This document shows, piece by piece, positions 10,993 through 23,138 of a DNA stretch of 64,000 nucleotides. Both the position numbers and the translations under genes were made by a program. The DNA comes from Budorcas taxicolor (taxonomy: Eukaryota > Chordata > Mammalia > Artiodactyla > Bovidae), in NCBI RefSeq assembly GCF_023091745.1, contig NC_068910.1, positions 51,075,272 to 51,139,271 on the forward strand, in the 5' to 3' direction. The first letter of the stretch is position 1, and every line of letters begins with the position of its first letter. The notes under the pieces were generated by a model. The model ran no database searches and was not told the origin of the DNA. It saw only the letters and a program-made list of their open reading frames with translations.

Positions 10993-11263
10993 GGCAGGAC
11001 TTCCCTCATGATCCAGTGGTTAAGAATCTGCCTTCCAATGCAGAGGATGTGGGTTCGATTCCTGGTGGGGGAACTAAGATCCCACATACTGCAGGGCAAC
11101 TAAGCCCTTACACCACAGCTACTAAGCACGGGCACCACAACTAGAGAGACCACGTGCCACAAACTAGAGACCCCATGCACTCTGGAGCCCCCATCATAAC
11201 TGGATAGAAGTCCACGTGCCATAACTGAGACCTGACATAGCCAAAAATAAATTAAAAAATAAT
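10993..11263 (+). mobile_element. CHR-type SINE, full length
   Basis: Head 'ggacttccctcatgatccag' with B box 'gggttcgattcct', then the long body of 'ccacaactagagagacc' type units and an A/T-rich tail. Target duplication aataaatggt lies at 10983-10992 and 11264-11273. Confidence 0.93.
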
Positions 11264-11273
11264 AAATAAATGG

Positions 11274-11429
11274 TAGTATCCACTTCATGTATTTCTAGAT
11301 TAAACTGGCATGCAGTTGTCATTTCTTGCAATGTATTTACTACATTTTTGTATGAAGGTCATACTGGCCCCATGAAACAAACTAATCAGCATTTTCTTTT
11401 GTCTCTTTCCTAGAAAAGTTTGTGTGGGA
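11274..11429. other. Unassigned spacer
   Basis: Short stretch with no recognised element. Confidence 0.5.
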
Positions 11430-11800
11430 CTGAATTGATGCTTTTGAACATGTTGGAGAAGACTCTTGAGAGTCCCTTGGACTGCAAGGGGATCCAACCA
11501 GTCCATCCTAAAGGAAATCAGTCTTGAATATTCATTGGAAGGACTGACGCTGAGGCAGAAACTCCAATACTTTGGCCACCTGATGCAAAGAACTGACTCA
11601 TTGGAAAAGACCCTGATGCTGGGAAAGATTGAAGGCGGGAGGAGAAGGGGAAGACAGAGGATGAGATGGTTGGATGGCATCACTGGCTCAATGGACACGA
11701 GTTTCAGTAAACTCCAGGAGTTGGTGATGGACAGGAAGGCCTGGCGTGCTGCAATCCATGGGGTCACAAACAGTTGGATATGAGTGAGCAAGTGAACTCA
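11430..11800 (+). mobile_element. BovB LINE 3' end (ART2A-type)
   Basis: 5'-truncated RTE-clade LINE. The frame at 11466-11783 encodes about 105 residues of the reverse transcriptase C-terminus and keeps VPWTARGSNQSILKE and QYFGHLMQRTDSLEKTL type motifs. It ends early through a substitution in the last motif. The antisense 163-codon frame at 11300-11791 is its shadow. There is no promoter or endonuclease domain, so it is a dead copy. Confidence 0.95.
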
Positions 11801-12126
11801 GCTGATGACTTCACTGTTGGATAAAATCCACCAGTGGAGTTGCGGGGCCCAAAAGTGGTCTTGTACTTTTTATGTCTGGATGGTCCAGGAAACATTTTTT
11901 TCACCTTGAAATTCAGTCGATCTCTAATATCCTGTTCCATTTGTGCAGATTAATTTTTGCCTCACTTAGGTGAATAATCACTGTATATAGCATTCAGCAG
12001 AGAGTCTAGGAAACATACCGAAACAGTCATGTTCATCACCTCATACACAGTGTGAATGAAGTCTGAAGCCAGTGTTTCCCAGTTAGGTACCCTTACCATG
12101 TACTTTAAAACTTCAGGGATGAAGTG
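11801..12126. other. Unassigned single-copy sequence
   Basis: Nothing recognised. Confidence 0.5.
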
Positions 12127-12134
12127 CCTTAAAG

Positions 12135-12323
12135 CAAGGTTCCCCAGCTTCTGGGATCTAATGACTGATGTTGTGAGGTGGATCTCATGCAATAATAATA
12201 GAAATAAAGTGTACAATAAATGTAATGTGCTTGAATCATCCCCAAACCATCCCCCACTGCCATCTGTGGAAAAATTGTTTTCCACAAAACTGACCTTGGT
12301 GCTGAAAAGATTGGTGACCCCTG
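12135..12323. mobile_element. hAT-like non-autonomous DNA transposon
   Basis: The 189-bp element has imperfect terminal inverted repeats: CAAGGTTCCCC at the left and GGTGACCCCTG at the right. Internal blocks such as 'caataataatagaaataaag', 'tcccccactgcc' and 'gtggaaaaattgttttccac' match a dispersed mammalian DNA element I know but cannot name with certainty. Flanks ccttaaag and ctaaagaa fit a decayed 8-bp target duplication, as expected for hAT. Confidence 0.7.
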
Positions 12324-12330
12324 CTAAAGA

Positions 12331-12332
<2 letters not shown>

Positions 12333-12371
<39 letters not shown>
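12333..12371. repeat. (CA)n microsatellite
   Basis: About 19 perfect CA repeats directly after the DNA transposon's flank. Confidence 0.97.
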
Positions 12372-12375
<4 letters not shown>

Positions 12376-13387
12376 GTATCACAAGGTTCATTACAAGTGG
12401 TGACTTAAAAAGAGAGAAAAGATGTGTGTAGAAAGCAGGGAACGTATCTTTTATTTTCTGATTCAAGCATATTTTGGGCTAAAGGAAATGTCAGCAGGCA
12501 AAATTCTTTCTTTTATTCCAATTTTATGCAAATCCTCTTTACTTTGGTTCAGATAGTAATAAGGAAAAATCCCGCAACACAGCGAAAGGCAGAGGACGCC
12601 AACAAAGCATCTATTCTTGGAGCTCCCATATTACTCCCTTCCTCATTCTTCTTACCAGCCTAACCTTCTATACAAACCCACTCTCTTTTCTTTCAAACTC
12701 ATCTTTTTGAAGCAAAGAAATAGAGAGAGGGTAAGAGGTCTTGATAAGGTGGCAATCTGCCACGTTGGCCCGAGTCCCAGCTGGAGTCAGTGAGGGATTG
12801 TGTTAGCTGATCACAATTGCAGAGTAGAGAGAGAAAAAGTTGTGTGTGTTTTTTTTTTTTTAATGCAGGTGGCAATTTCAAAGTTCACACTCTTTGAAGT
12901 GCCTGGCTGCTCTTCTCAATTTTTTTTAATTCAAAAGATTCTGCAAAAAGAAAATCTAAATTATTATAGTTCTAAAAGTATTATGAGCTATTTAAACGTC
13001 AGCATTCAAATCCCTATGTATGTTTGCTGTGGGTCCTGAAAAAAAAAAATAAGCTCACTCAATTCTCTCTTTCTCTTTCCTCTCTTGAAATAATTGGAGA
13101 CAGGCTTAAATCAATGACCACGTCTAAAATCCAGACCTAGATTGTACTGGGACATTTAATACTATGACATAGACTGTCAGAGAGTTAGATAATGATTGAT
13201 TATAGAAAGACTTAAGAGAAGTCCTCTAGGTCTTGATTGATATAACTGTGTACACCTTCTGGCCTGAAGCACTTCCTTGCATGCAAGATGTAACCGAGGA
13301 TGAACAAAGTTGTCTGTCTTCATGATGTGGAACCTCTGTGTGAGGTCAGACCATCCATCAGTTGAGTAACAGAGAGCTGTTGAGTGC
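12372..13387. other. Unassigned single-copy sequence
   Basis: A T14 tract lies near 12849-12862. No repeat family or gene was recognised. Short frames on both strands overlap without a preferred strand. Confidence 0.5.
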
Positions 13388-13609
13388 TTGTGTGCTTGCT
13401 TAGTCATGTCAGATTATTTGCGATCATATGGACTGTAGCCCATCATGCTCCTCTGTCCATGGGATTCTCCAGGCAAGAATACTGAAGTGGGTTGCCATTC
13501 CTTTCTCCAGGGGATCTTCCCAACCCAGGTAGGGATTGAACCCAGGTCTCTTACGTCTCCCGCACTGGCAGGGGGGTTCTTTATCACTAGCACCACTTGC
13601 GAAACCCAC
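13388..13609 (-). mobile_element. Bov-tA SINE, full length
   Basis: Antisense Bov-tA with body and tRNA head. Target duplication tgagtgc lies at 13381-13387 and 13610-13616. Confidence 0.94.
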
Positions 13610-14125
13610 TGAGTGCCTACTATGGGCTAAAAAGACCATTATTCTGTAGGTCACCGTTTCACATGTTTCACACTTATTCTTTGAAACAGTACATATTATA
13701 TTTTTACAGCAAAAATTCTGGTTTGCTTTGGAAAATTTTCTTACAATTTTAAATACAGCTTAACCCCAGTATGCCTAACAAAAATATCATCTAAGATCTG
13801 TACAATAAAGTCATCTATAATAAAACCAGTATTATAATAAAAATATTTATTACACTTTTTAGATATTACTAAAATATAACCAGATATTCATCTTAAATCA
13901 GATTATAGAGTAGAGCAAAGGTCTCTTTCCTGTCCGCTGAATTCAATGAGAAAAATGTGAAAAATAATTTCATGAAAGATTTCCTTTTTTGAGGGGGAGG
14001 AGGGAGTTTGTTTGCAGATTTTATCTCAAGAGCCAGTGTGTGTACCTTCAACTGCTTTCTAATATAAATTAATGACAGCATCCGCTTCTGCGGCAGGATT
14101 ATAACACTGTTTCTAAGTACACATT
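13610..14125. other. AT-rich unassigned sequence
   Basis: AT-rich with nothing recognisable. A G-rich run (gagggggagg) lies near 13991. Confidence 0.5.
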
Positions 14126-14400
14126 TGCCACTATTTCAAGGCGGTCGTAGTTATATATTGCTGTGTAATGACCTCTCTGCTCCCCCAATTTATTATAGTC
14201 GCTCACAAGTCTGTGAGTTGCCGGGGTTCTCTGCGGGTATCCTGCTTGAGAGCTCTTATGTTTAATATTTGTCTTCCAATGGTCCCTGGGGTTAGTATCA
14301 TGCAAAATCTCTGTGGGGCTGGATGGCTTCTCGGCATCCATACAGGTCTCCTATATGTGGAATCTGGGTTTCTCACAGTCTCATGGCCGAGATACCAGAG
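14126..14400. mobile_element. Old mammalian interspersed repeat, unnamed
   Basis: 'ttgctgtgtaatgacc', 'caatttattatagtcgctca' and 'gtctgtgagttgccggggtt' fit a widespread old mammalian repeat whose name I cannot give safely. The relics at 24185-24425 and 63735-64000 look related. Overlapping frames here (62-87 codons) are chance. Confidence 0.4.
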
Positions 14401-15448
14401 GTGGCAAACAGAAAGGAGTGGAAGGCTTTAAATCACACGAGGTTGCATATCCTACTGGTGAAAGCGGTCACAGACATTTCTGTCTTCATGGGGAGAGGAG
14501 ATAAATCCCTAGTCTTGATGGAAGGAGGGCCAGATAATCTGTGGTCAGCTTAAATTCAACATACAGCTCAGCTGAGCACCAGTTTGAATCTGGCACTTTC
14601 TAAATGACTACATCTGCAGGTACAGTGATGAAAATATCCCTAATAAGAAGGTTAACTCTTCATCGGGACCTGAAACAGAGAGGGGCCGACAGTTGTAATG
14701 ATCATTGATCTTTCTCTTGACTTAGCTACTTTCTAACACATGCTTCTGTGCCCTTTTGCAAGTCAATTTAGACTGATTTTCTGGGTCATATTTCATGACA
14801 CTCTTTAATAGGCATTTTACTGATGTCAAAGTACAGAGTTTCTACTGTGATTCCTGCTCTTCAAATAAGAAGAAATGCTTTCAAGGGAACAATGATCATT
14901 TGTTTTTGATTTAGACAATTAAACATAGTTAATCCAAGTCCTCTCATTACTGCTTCTGTAGACAAGACAATATATATTTTTTACCCTTTATTAACTGTCC
15001 ACAACTTTTCTTGTTTAACTTTTTTTTTCACAGTGGAACTTTCATTACATTAACCCTCATGAAAAAATAGGGCAGATTTTAAGTCAGTTTGGCAGATTCA
15101 GAAACAAAACGAACAAAAAGCTCCCTTTACCAACTGTACTGATTAGGGTCATTTTTAGCAGCGTTGACTAATGAGTTGTCAGTAGCCAAAAGAATTTAAT
15201 TCCCAATTACAACCCAAGTATGTATGGTGAATTAAATGAAAATTTGTTATGTTTGTAGAAAACACTGCTTTTAATTTTTATTTTCTTTCAAATACTCTAG
15301 GCCTGTCCTCCATGGAAAGACATAGACTCATACAGCTGTGCGTTTCACTTTTGGCTCAGAATAAATGATGAGAAGATCCATGATGGCTCATTATGAGATG
15401 TCTGCCTTGTAAGGGACATTGCTAACTACTATTAGCATAGATCTAAGG
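14401..15448. other. Unassigned single-copy sequence
   Basis: About 1 kb without recognised repeats. No strand shows coding character. Confidence 0.5.
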
Positions 15449-15690
15449 GCCTGGAGAATCCCATGGGTGGAGGAGCCTGGTAGGCTGCAGTCCATGGGGT
15501 CGCTAAGAGTCGGATACGACTGAGTGACTTGACTTTCACTTTTCACTTTCATGCATTGGAGAAGGAAATGGCAACCCACTCCAATTTTTTTGCCTGGAGA
15601 ATCCCAGGGATGGGGGAGCCTGGTGGGCTGCAGTCTGTGGGATCACACAGAGTTGGACACGACTGAACTGACTTAGCAGCAGCAGCAGCA
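15449..15690 (+). mobile_element. BOV-A2 SINE, 5' truncated
   Basis: Starts inside monomer 1 ('cctggagaatcccatgggtg'), then the linker, monomer 2 and the (AGC)n tail at 15676-15690. Confidence 0.94.
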
Positions 15691-15970
15691 AGGGAAATAA
15701 TAAAGTTGTAGAGGACCCCAAAGCCAATTACAGTGGAGTGGGTCATTTACAAGTGAGCATGTCTAACACAGAACAGGGGTTTACGTTGGAATTAGTTACT
15801 GTCTTTGTGTGTTCTAAAGTCTGGAGTGAACTTTCTGTGATTTCATAAGACTGAGTGAATAAATATTTCAGGGAATAAAGTTTTGACTTAGAGTTTAAAA
15901 ATATATATTATAGTAATAACATATTGCATTATTATATTACTAATATTATATAATACCAATATATTATAAC
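15691..15970. other. Unassigned, AT-rich at right end
   Basis: The last 70 bp are nearly pure A/T ('atatattatagtaataac'). Confidence 0.5.
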
Positions 15971-16077
15971 GGGCTTCCCTGGTGGCTCAGAGGTTAAAGC
16001 GTCTGCCTCTGATGTGGGAGACCCAGGTTCGATCCCTGGGTTGGGAAGATCCCCTGGAGAAGGAAATGGTAACCCAC
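15971..16077 (+). mobile_element. Bov-tA SINE, 3' truncated
   Basis: Complete tRNA-like head ('gggcttccctggtggctcag', B box 'ggttcgatccc'), truncated after 'aggaaatggtaacccac' inside AT-rich DNA. Confidence 0.93.
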
Positions 16078-16160
16078 ATAAAACATACATAATATATATT
16101 ATATTTGTATATATAACATATATACATTATATATATATGTATATATAAAATATATAAAAA
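16078..16160. repeat. AT-rich low-complexity sequence
   Basis: Alternating TATA/ATAT stretches abut the truncated Bov-tA. Confidence 0.85.
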
Positions 16161-16302
16161 ACTACTAATTCAGTTCCAGAACAGAATGGAATCTTTTGAG
16201 AGTTAGAAAGTTTTCTACTTTATGGAGTTTTCCAGAAGAAAACTTGGGAAGGAAATTATGAAACAATTTAAGCAAAAGCCATCAACTGGATTAGGGGCCT
16301 AC

Positions 16303-16450
16303 TTTTTTTTTTAAGATTTTTTTGGATGTGGACCATTTTTAAAGTCTTTATTGAATTTGTTATAATATTGTTTCTGTTTTACATTTTGGTTTTTTGTCCA
16401 AGAAACATGTGGGATCTTAACTCCCAGTCCAGGGATACAAAGCCCACCAT
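16303..16450 (-). mobile_element. CHR-family SINE variant
   Basis: Antisense SINE with the distinctive block 'tttaaagtctttattgaatt' and 'acatgtgggatcttaactcc'. The tRNA head is mostly lost. Copies of the same subtype occur at 17601-17793 and 44152-44325. Confidence 0.85.
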
Positions 16451-16934
16451 GTCTGTGTAGTTACAACGAAGTGATCCAAAGGGATACTGAGGGAGAGTGA
16501 GGCCCTGTGACCTTGATGTTCCTAAGAGGTTGGGATAAAATGCATCCTTGTGCACAAGTAAAGGGGAGGCCTAAGCAAGAACAATCAAGGCTCCATTGTA
16601 ATAGGAAAGGAGACAGATTTTCCATGGGGGTTCGTACGGAGGTATGATATGTGTCTTACAAAAAGCCTCTTCTAATTGGTTGCATTTTGTCAGTGAAGGA
16701 GCAAGGTCATCATCTGAAAGTGAGGTTGGGAAGAGGATGGGAGACAACACATATTGTAGGGAAAGAGGGTGCTTGCAGAGCAGAATTATAAATCCACTTC
16801 AGATTACTGGCTAAGACCCATCAGCACACACCTGTTTTTCTACCATACAAAACTTGGGAGTGGACGCATAGAACAGGTGGAAACTTGCATCTTACTGCAG
16901 TTACTGGATTTCCAAATAAGTATATAATAAAGTA
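16451..16934. other. Unassigned single-copy sequence
   Basis: Nothing recognised. Confidence 0.5.
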
Positions 16935-17090
16935 AGAGGTTGCTCAGACGGTAAGGAATCTGCCCACAATGCATGGCTACCTACTCCAGTATTCTTGCTG
17001 GGAAAAATCCATGGACAGAGGAGCCTGATGGGCTATAGTCCATGAGATCACAAAGTCAGATACAACAGAGTGACTAACAGTTTCACACAC
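16935..17090 (+). mobile_element. Bov-tA SINE with internal deletion
   Basis: The head ('gttgctcagacggtaaggaa') joins the Bov-A body ('ctactccagtattcttgc') with the intervening part deleted. The tail ends 'gactaacagtttcacacac'. Confidence 0.88.
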
Positions 17091-17600
17091 AAGAAAAATA
17101 AAGAAAAAAGTTAACTGAAGATGTAACATTAACTGTGGAACCTATATTATATAATGAAACATGTGAAAGTGTGAGAAGCTGAGGATCAGAATAAAAGGTG
17201 ATGTGATCAGCAATGAATGTTGAGTCCCAGTGGGGATGAAGGATGGTTGCTGGTAGGTACTGAATGAAGTGAACTGGAGAGACGATAGGTTGAGTTTGAG
17301 ATTGTAAATCGACTCTGATCACATCACTGGCAATGAAAAGTTTTGGGTATGACCATGGCTCGTTAGGGTGGAAGACAAGTTCATGTGAGGAGAGGAGGTC
17401 AGAGAAGTGAAGACTGTTACACTAGCAGCTGATGTGAATACTGGCATCACCAAGGACGGAGGCAGGCAGAGTATAAAGGAGAGGGACTGCAATGCTAGAG
17501 CTAAAATCTTCAAGAAAGGGAGTGAATATCCTGAGTCTTGGATATCCTAGTTTATTCAGCAGCTTAAGATAATGGATGCTATATGAAGATCTTAAACTTT
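17091..17600. other. Unassigned, possibly an old repeat
   Basis: Purine-leaning text ('gtgaggagaggaggtcagag') suggests a decayed repeat, but I cannot assign one. Minus-strand frames at 17083-17513 have no supporting features. Confidence 0.4.
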
Positions 17601-17793
17601 TGTTTTTGAGATGTTTTTAACGTGGACCATTTTTAAAGTGTTTATTGAATTTGGTACAGTATTGCTTCTGCATTACGTTTTTGTTTTTTGGCCATGAGGC
17701 ATGTCGGATCTTATTTTCCTGACCAGGGGTTGAACCCCCACCTGCTTCGTTGGAAGGCAAAGTCTTAACCACGGGATCAGCAGGTAAGTGTCC
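17601..17793 (-). mobile_element. CHR-family SINE variant
   Basis: Antisense. Same subtype as 16303-16450 but more complete: 'gtgtttattgaatttggtac', 'ggccatgaggcatgtcggat', head 'cttaaccacgggatcagcag'. Confidence 0.88.
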
Positions 17794-18660
17794 CATCTTA
17801 AATTTAAAGCTGGCTTTAAGTGGCAGAGGAAAGAATCATCTAAAAAAATTTACAGGGGCCAAAGAGCCCTGATCTTACCCATTTTCTATTACTGCATGCT
17901 TTTCCTAGAAGTTAGAGTTGCTGCTGATATTCCCTAGAGGAAGAACTCAGGACATTCTAGCAATATTAAAAAACAAACAAACAAACATAGGCTTCTCCAT
18001 TGAATCTAATTTCAAGCCCAACAAACAGAGAAGACGACTGCCCCTCACAGAGCCGGCTATTCGTATGGGCAGGCTCGTTAGCTCTCATGCTTTCTCACAT
18101 CCTGGCCCTCCTCCTGCCATCAGCACATGCGGCTCAGATAGTATGGCAGTGTTCTGAGCCACAATCTAATGGTGAAACTCCTGCACTCAGAACTCATTTG
18201 GCGGTGAGGCTCATTATAAATATCAGTAGAATTTATCAGTAGAATTGAAATTCCCATTACTTGTTACAGGTGCTTAAAAAGCTACAGTTTAATTAACTAA
18301 TGAGTATTTCTGAGGACAGTCAAACGGCATCTTCTAAATTGTGTTTTCACAGGCAGTCACCCAGGTAGCTCTGGGAACAAGTCAGGGAGGCTGTGGCATG
18401 CTCAGTTGCCTGGTCCCAGCCCTGAAGGGAGATACCCTGGTACCCGAGAGAGCTCTCTGGATTTATGTGCACCCCGAAAACTTTGACCTCTATCTCCATT
18501 TCACTAAACTGCCATTTGCAATATTTGTGCACTTCATTTTGACTTAAGGTTTTACACGTTCTTCTCTGATTGGGGCATTATGAGATCAGGCTAAGATTCT
18601 TTAGAGGTTATTATGACAAGTTTTTCTTAAACTGAGATGTTAGGAGCCATCAACCCATCT
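17794..18660. other. Unassigned single-copy sequence
   Basis: Contains a short AAAC run near 17970-17986. No gene recognised. The 68-codon frame at 18341-18547 is not supported. Confidence 0.5.
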
Positions 18661-18722
18661 GAATACACATTTCAGTTCAGTTCAGTTCAGTTCAGTTCAT
18701 TTCAGTCGTGGAATACACGTTT
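18661..18722 (-). mobile_element. 38-bp BovB/Bov-A tail micro-insertion with TSD
   Basis: Twelve-base flanks gaatacacattt (18661-18672) and gaatacacgttt (18711-18722) bracket 38 bp made of six TTCAG-type units and 'tcgtg'. In antisense this is only the last few bases of a BovB-type 3' end plus its (ACTGA)n tail. Confidence 0.85.
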
Positions 18723-19438
18723 AGTATTAGTTGAAAAGCACCGAATTTCACCAGAAGATGCCAAAGTGTTCCAGAAAGGCCTCCAAGGATAAATACGAAG
18801 TGCTGTCTTTTTTATAGCTCTTGATAACAGCCCTCACTGTGATAATAAAGGAAAGGGGGTTAATTTTAAGGGAATGAGAAAAACCTTATACAATGTTTAC
18901 ATCTACACGAAATAGTTCTCTTTGAGCTAGCCTTGGGAAACTTAAGCCAAACCTAAACTACCAGGTAAATAGTCCTCCTCACATCCCTGCCAGGCAGACT
19001 GGTCTTCAAGTGATTATATTACCCTGGAAACTCCATGATTACTATGGAGAGAAAAATTCATGTGTATAAATGGGCACATATATTGACATGCTTGCATATG
19101 TAAGTGCCTCAGTGAATTGTTACTTATTTGTGTGTGATTTTTGCATATATCACTCACAAGTAATTTTCTTAAAAGGCTGTACTGCCTTGGTGGAAACAAA
19201 AATCATTGCTGAGTATTAGTTCCTATGTTTATTCATTATATTGCTTTTTTTTGTTTACTGCTAGATAAAACTAGAAACTAACTTTTAGACCAGAGACCCA
19301 TTGTTTGAGGACAGGGGTCCAAGCTCTAGAGATGTGGGCTTCTAATCTCAAGACTGCACTTTCTCCTTGGCTACTTGCTTCTAGGGGCAAGTTTCAGGGC
19401 TCTTTGGGTTTTAAAGTATCCAGACTGTCAGTTAACAT
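18723..19438. other. Unassigned single-copy sequence
   Basis: Nothing recognised. Confidence 0.5.
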
Positions 19439-19655
19439 GAACACACTGCTATGTTCAAAATAGATAACCAGCAAGGACCTACTGGATAGCAAAGGGAACT
19501 CTGTTTAATATCCTGTAATAACCTAAATGGGAAAACAATTTGAAAAAGAATAGATATGTGCGTATGTATAACAGAAAGTTTGCTATGCATCTGAAACTAA
19601 CACATTAGCTATGCTCCAATATAAAACAAAAACAAAACCAAAATCAAGGGAAAAC
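19439..19655 (+). mobile_element. L1 3' UTR tail
   Basis: 'aaaatagataaccagcaagg', 'cctgtaataacctaaatggg', 'tctgaaactaacacatt', then an A-rich tail. Confidence 0.88.
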
Positions 19656-19699
19656 ATAACTAAATAACACAAAAAAGTAACCAGACTGTAAAAAAAATC

Positions 19700-20210
19700 C
19701 AGATCAACACAATAGCATTAGGAAGATTGTGACATCACTTTGCCAACAAACGTCTGTATAGTCAAAGCTATGGTTTTTCTAGTACTCATGTATGGATATG
19801 AGAGTTGGACCATAAAGATGGCTGAGTGTTGAATAACAGATGCTTTTGAATTGTGGTGTTGGAGAAGATGCTTGACAGTCCCTTGGACTGCAAGGAGATC
19901 AAACCAGTCAATCCTAAAAGAAATCAACCCTGAATATTCACTGGAAAGACTGATGCTAAAGCTGAAGCTCCAATATTTTGGCCACCTGATGCAAAGAACT
20001 GACTCACTGAAAAAGACTCTGATGCTGGGAAAGGTTGAGGGCAGGAAGCGAAGGGGGTGATAGAGGATAAGATGGTTGGATGGCATCATCGACTCAATGG
20101 ACATGCATTTGAGCACTCAGGGAGATAGTGAAGGACAGGCAAGCCTGGTGTGCTACAGTTTATGGGGTTGCAAAGAGTTGGACACAGCTTAGTGACTGAA
20201 CAGCAACAAT
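19700..20210 (+). mobile_element. BovB LINE 3' end
   Basis: About 510 bp of 5'-truncated RTE LINE, entering in the reverse transcriptase C-terminus ('tcactttgccaacaaacgtc') and running to the tail 'gtgactgaacagcaacaatg'. The frame is broken by several stops; the longest piece is 69 codons (19851-20060). It is more diverged than the copies at 53.6 and 60.8 kb. Confidence 0.95.
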
Positions 20211-22846
20211 GAACTACATTGACTGTATTGAGCACAAAAGATGAGTTTGCAAACTAAGAGTCTTCAAATCCAGAACTAACATGAAGTCCAGAAGGATGAC
20301 ATCACAGAATGGCTCATAAGTGAGGATGCAGAAGTTGTTTAACTTTTACAATGATTGATTATTACTGTGGGGGTTTCCAGATGGAAGGGGGCTAATTATC
20401 TTGTACCATTTTAGAACAGTTATGTTTCTTTTAAGAGGTATTTTCAAGAAATAACCCAAGTTAAGTTTTACTTATGTTCATGAAATAAGCAAGATTTAGT
20501 TTTCCTTACATGGATTACATAGTTCTGTCTGTCTGAGGGATTTTTGAACTTTCTTCTATTTTATTTTAACAACATTGAACTGCATTGGCTAGAGTACCAG
20601 TGCTGCCACTGATTATATTTCTAGTCATTTAAGTTCCACTTTTTATCAGCTGTTGGAAACTTCTTGAGCTACACAGAAACTTCTGGAGGTACACGGATTG
20701 CTCTTGACATTGACCATTCAGTCTGTGTGGACTCATGGCCAGGGCTGGTGTGCCCACACCCTTCTATCTTTCAGGGATTCTACTGCTTCCTGTTTCCTCC
20801 AGGTTTTTCCATGCATCTCTGCTTTCGGCCCTGGAAGGGATGTTCCCTCTTAGGACATCCTGGGTTTCAGCAGAAGTGTCATTTCTGAGAGTTTTTCCCT
20901 AGGAGAAACCAGGACCCACCCATTTGCCACTGGAAGTGATCTTTCCTTCTCACACTTTTCACCTGTTTGTTAAAAATCCATACATTTATGTCTTGGAACA
21001 AGATTTACCTGAAATTGGACAGAAAGGGAACATGCATGCAGATAAACAAAACTTCTAACTTGACAAGAGAGATTCTTGCATCATCATGAGACTTCGTTTA
21101 CAATAGCATCAGTATTAGAATATTTTGCCCAGAAACCTTTTTACAAAGGATTCCTTTACTCCAGAAAGAAATAGGGAAGATTGTCTAGAACTACTATTCA
21201 ATGTTGGATTAAATACTATAGTAGAGTATTTTAAGTCAAATAATAAAAAAACTTCACAAATATCTAGACGTGTTGATTTTTAATCTTCCCTACTTGTTAT
21301 ATTTTAAGAATACAGCTATTTTTAAATGGAATTAAATTTTTCATACTTTTTTTTAACCTCACGTGATCTCTTTATTCATGAATCGTAGAACTTCACTGCA
21401 TGCTATAAGGGAATTCCAGTACCAGAAGCACTTCAAAAATGGATTCAAATTCAAGGAACATATAATTTGCACATTTGGAATAAAAAGGCTCAGCTGAGAA
21501 CATCCCTGTGAATATTTAAAACTATGTTGAAAATAATTTTGAGATGACATGGATAACAGAGGTGCCACAACTGAGTGTCTCTATTTCCTTTTTCTATTAC
21601 CAATACTATAATATTAAACCTTGTAGGTGGTTATATCAACCGAGGTTTGCTTACAGCAGAAAGCAGAGACGAAGAGAATTTCATAACCCTATATTAGCAG
21701 CACCATTTTCTCCACTGTTGCAAATACTTTATATATACCAATGTCTTTCAACTCTAAAAGGTAAGAAGAATTATAATGTAGGAAGGTTAGATGTAACCTA
21801 ATTATATATACTTGTCTCATTAATCCAGTTTCTAAACTAGAGACTAATGATCCAAATAGACTGATGATCCAACTCTGCTTATTCTACAAGATACATTTCA
21901 AACAGAATAACTGGGCATCTAGTATTAAAATACTGGTATAAAATCAGCATTTTCCCCTTTTGGGAAATCCTCTCAAAATATCAAGGAAGATCAGAAATAA
22001 AAATGTGAATGTGGGCTCAGTGAAACATGGAGAAAGCTCAATATATGAGCCACAAGATAAGAGAAATGGCTGCCGTAGGTAGTTGAAACCAAACAGAAAA
22101 GCATAAGGAGCAAATTTGGAATGTACGTCTGTCTTTGCAGAGCTCAGACAGAGCCAGCACACTATACTGCCACAGGTGGGGGGCATCCCCAAGGGCCCAA
22201 GAGAGAGTTCTCCTCTTCAAGAGTAGAAATGAGATGCTTAGGGTTCAGGGAAGACCTTTCCTAGACCTACTTTAATTCTTTAAATCAGAGGATGGAGGGT
22301 GAATAAGGTTTTCCACAGATAAGCTAAATGTGATGGAATTAGTCTCTCTAAGTGTCAGGGGAAAGAAACAGGCTTTGCCTAGAAAACAACCTTCTACCAC
22401 CATCTCTCTTGACAGGGAAAAATGAAAGACTGAAAAAACTAACATGCATAAATATGCATAAAAATAAAATGTCTCCCAGGTTTGAATACTGCCTTACTGT
22501 AATCTCCTATATTCTGCCTCCTAAAAAAATAAAATTACTTTAAGAAAATATCACTTCCTAAATATAAGAGAGGTGAAAAGACCTAGTGTAGGAAATCCTC
22601 CATTCCCTCAAAATTATTAAGCCATTAAAAAAAAAAAGGAAAAAAGGACAAAACAACAGTAAAAAAAGGACCAGAGAGAAAAGCTGGGAGTGTTAGACTT
22701 ATTTTAGTAACTGTATCTGGGCTGTCTTAGCTTTTCCTCTGCCATTAGTCTATAGAATAACCAATGACTCAAGAACTTTCTTATTCAGGATTTTCTCTTT
22801 AAAATGCTTTTGGCATAGTGCTTCAATTCAGGAAATGATCTCATTT
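20211..22846. other. Single-copy stretch, no feature recognised
   Basis: About 2.6 kb without a young repeat, the largest such gap in this half of the window. No exon with acceptor, coding frame and donor stood out. Frames of 60-85 codons occur on both strands at chance density. Confidence 0.5.
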
Positions 22847-22856
22847 GGCAAGTTTT

Positions 22857-23128
22857 GCTGCTGCTGATAAGTCACTTCAGTCATGTCCGACTCTGTGCAA
22901 CCCCATAGACGGCAGCCCACCAGGCTCCCCCATCCCTGGGATTCTCCAGGCAAGAATACTGGAGTGGGTTGCCATTTCCTTCTCCAATGCAGGAAAGTGA
23001 AAACTGAAAGTGAATTCGCTCAGTCCTGTCCGACTCTTAGCGACCCCATGGACTGCAGCCCACCAGGCTTCTCCGTCCATTGGATTTTCCAGGCAAGAGT
23101 ACTGGGGTGGGGTGCCATTGCCTTCCCC
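22857..23128 (-). mobile_element. BOV-A2 SINE, full length
   Basis: Antisense dimer. Exact target duplications ggcaagtttt lie at 22847-22856 and 23129-23138. The CAG tail is short (tgctgctgctg at the left edge). Confidence 0.96.
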
Positions 23129-23138
23129 GGCAAGTTTT

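Noticed and set aside
11300..11791. 163-codon minus-strand frame
   Set aside because: Antisense shadow of the BovB 3' end at 11430-11800.
15971..16077. tRNA gene (intact-looking B box GGTTCGATCCC)
   Set aside because: The head belongs to a Bov-tA SINE. No complete cloverleaf forms, and the same text recurs in every Bov-tA/CHR copy.
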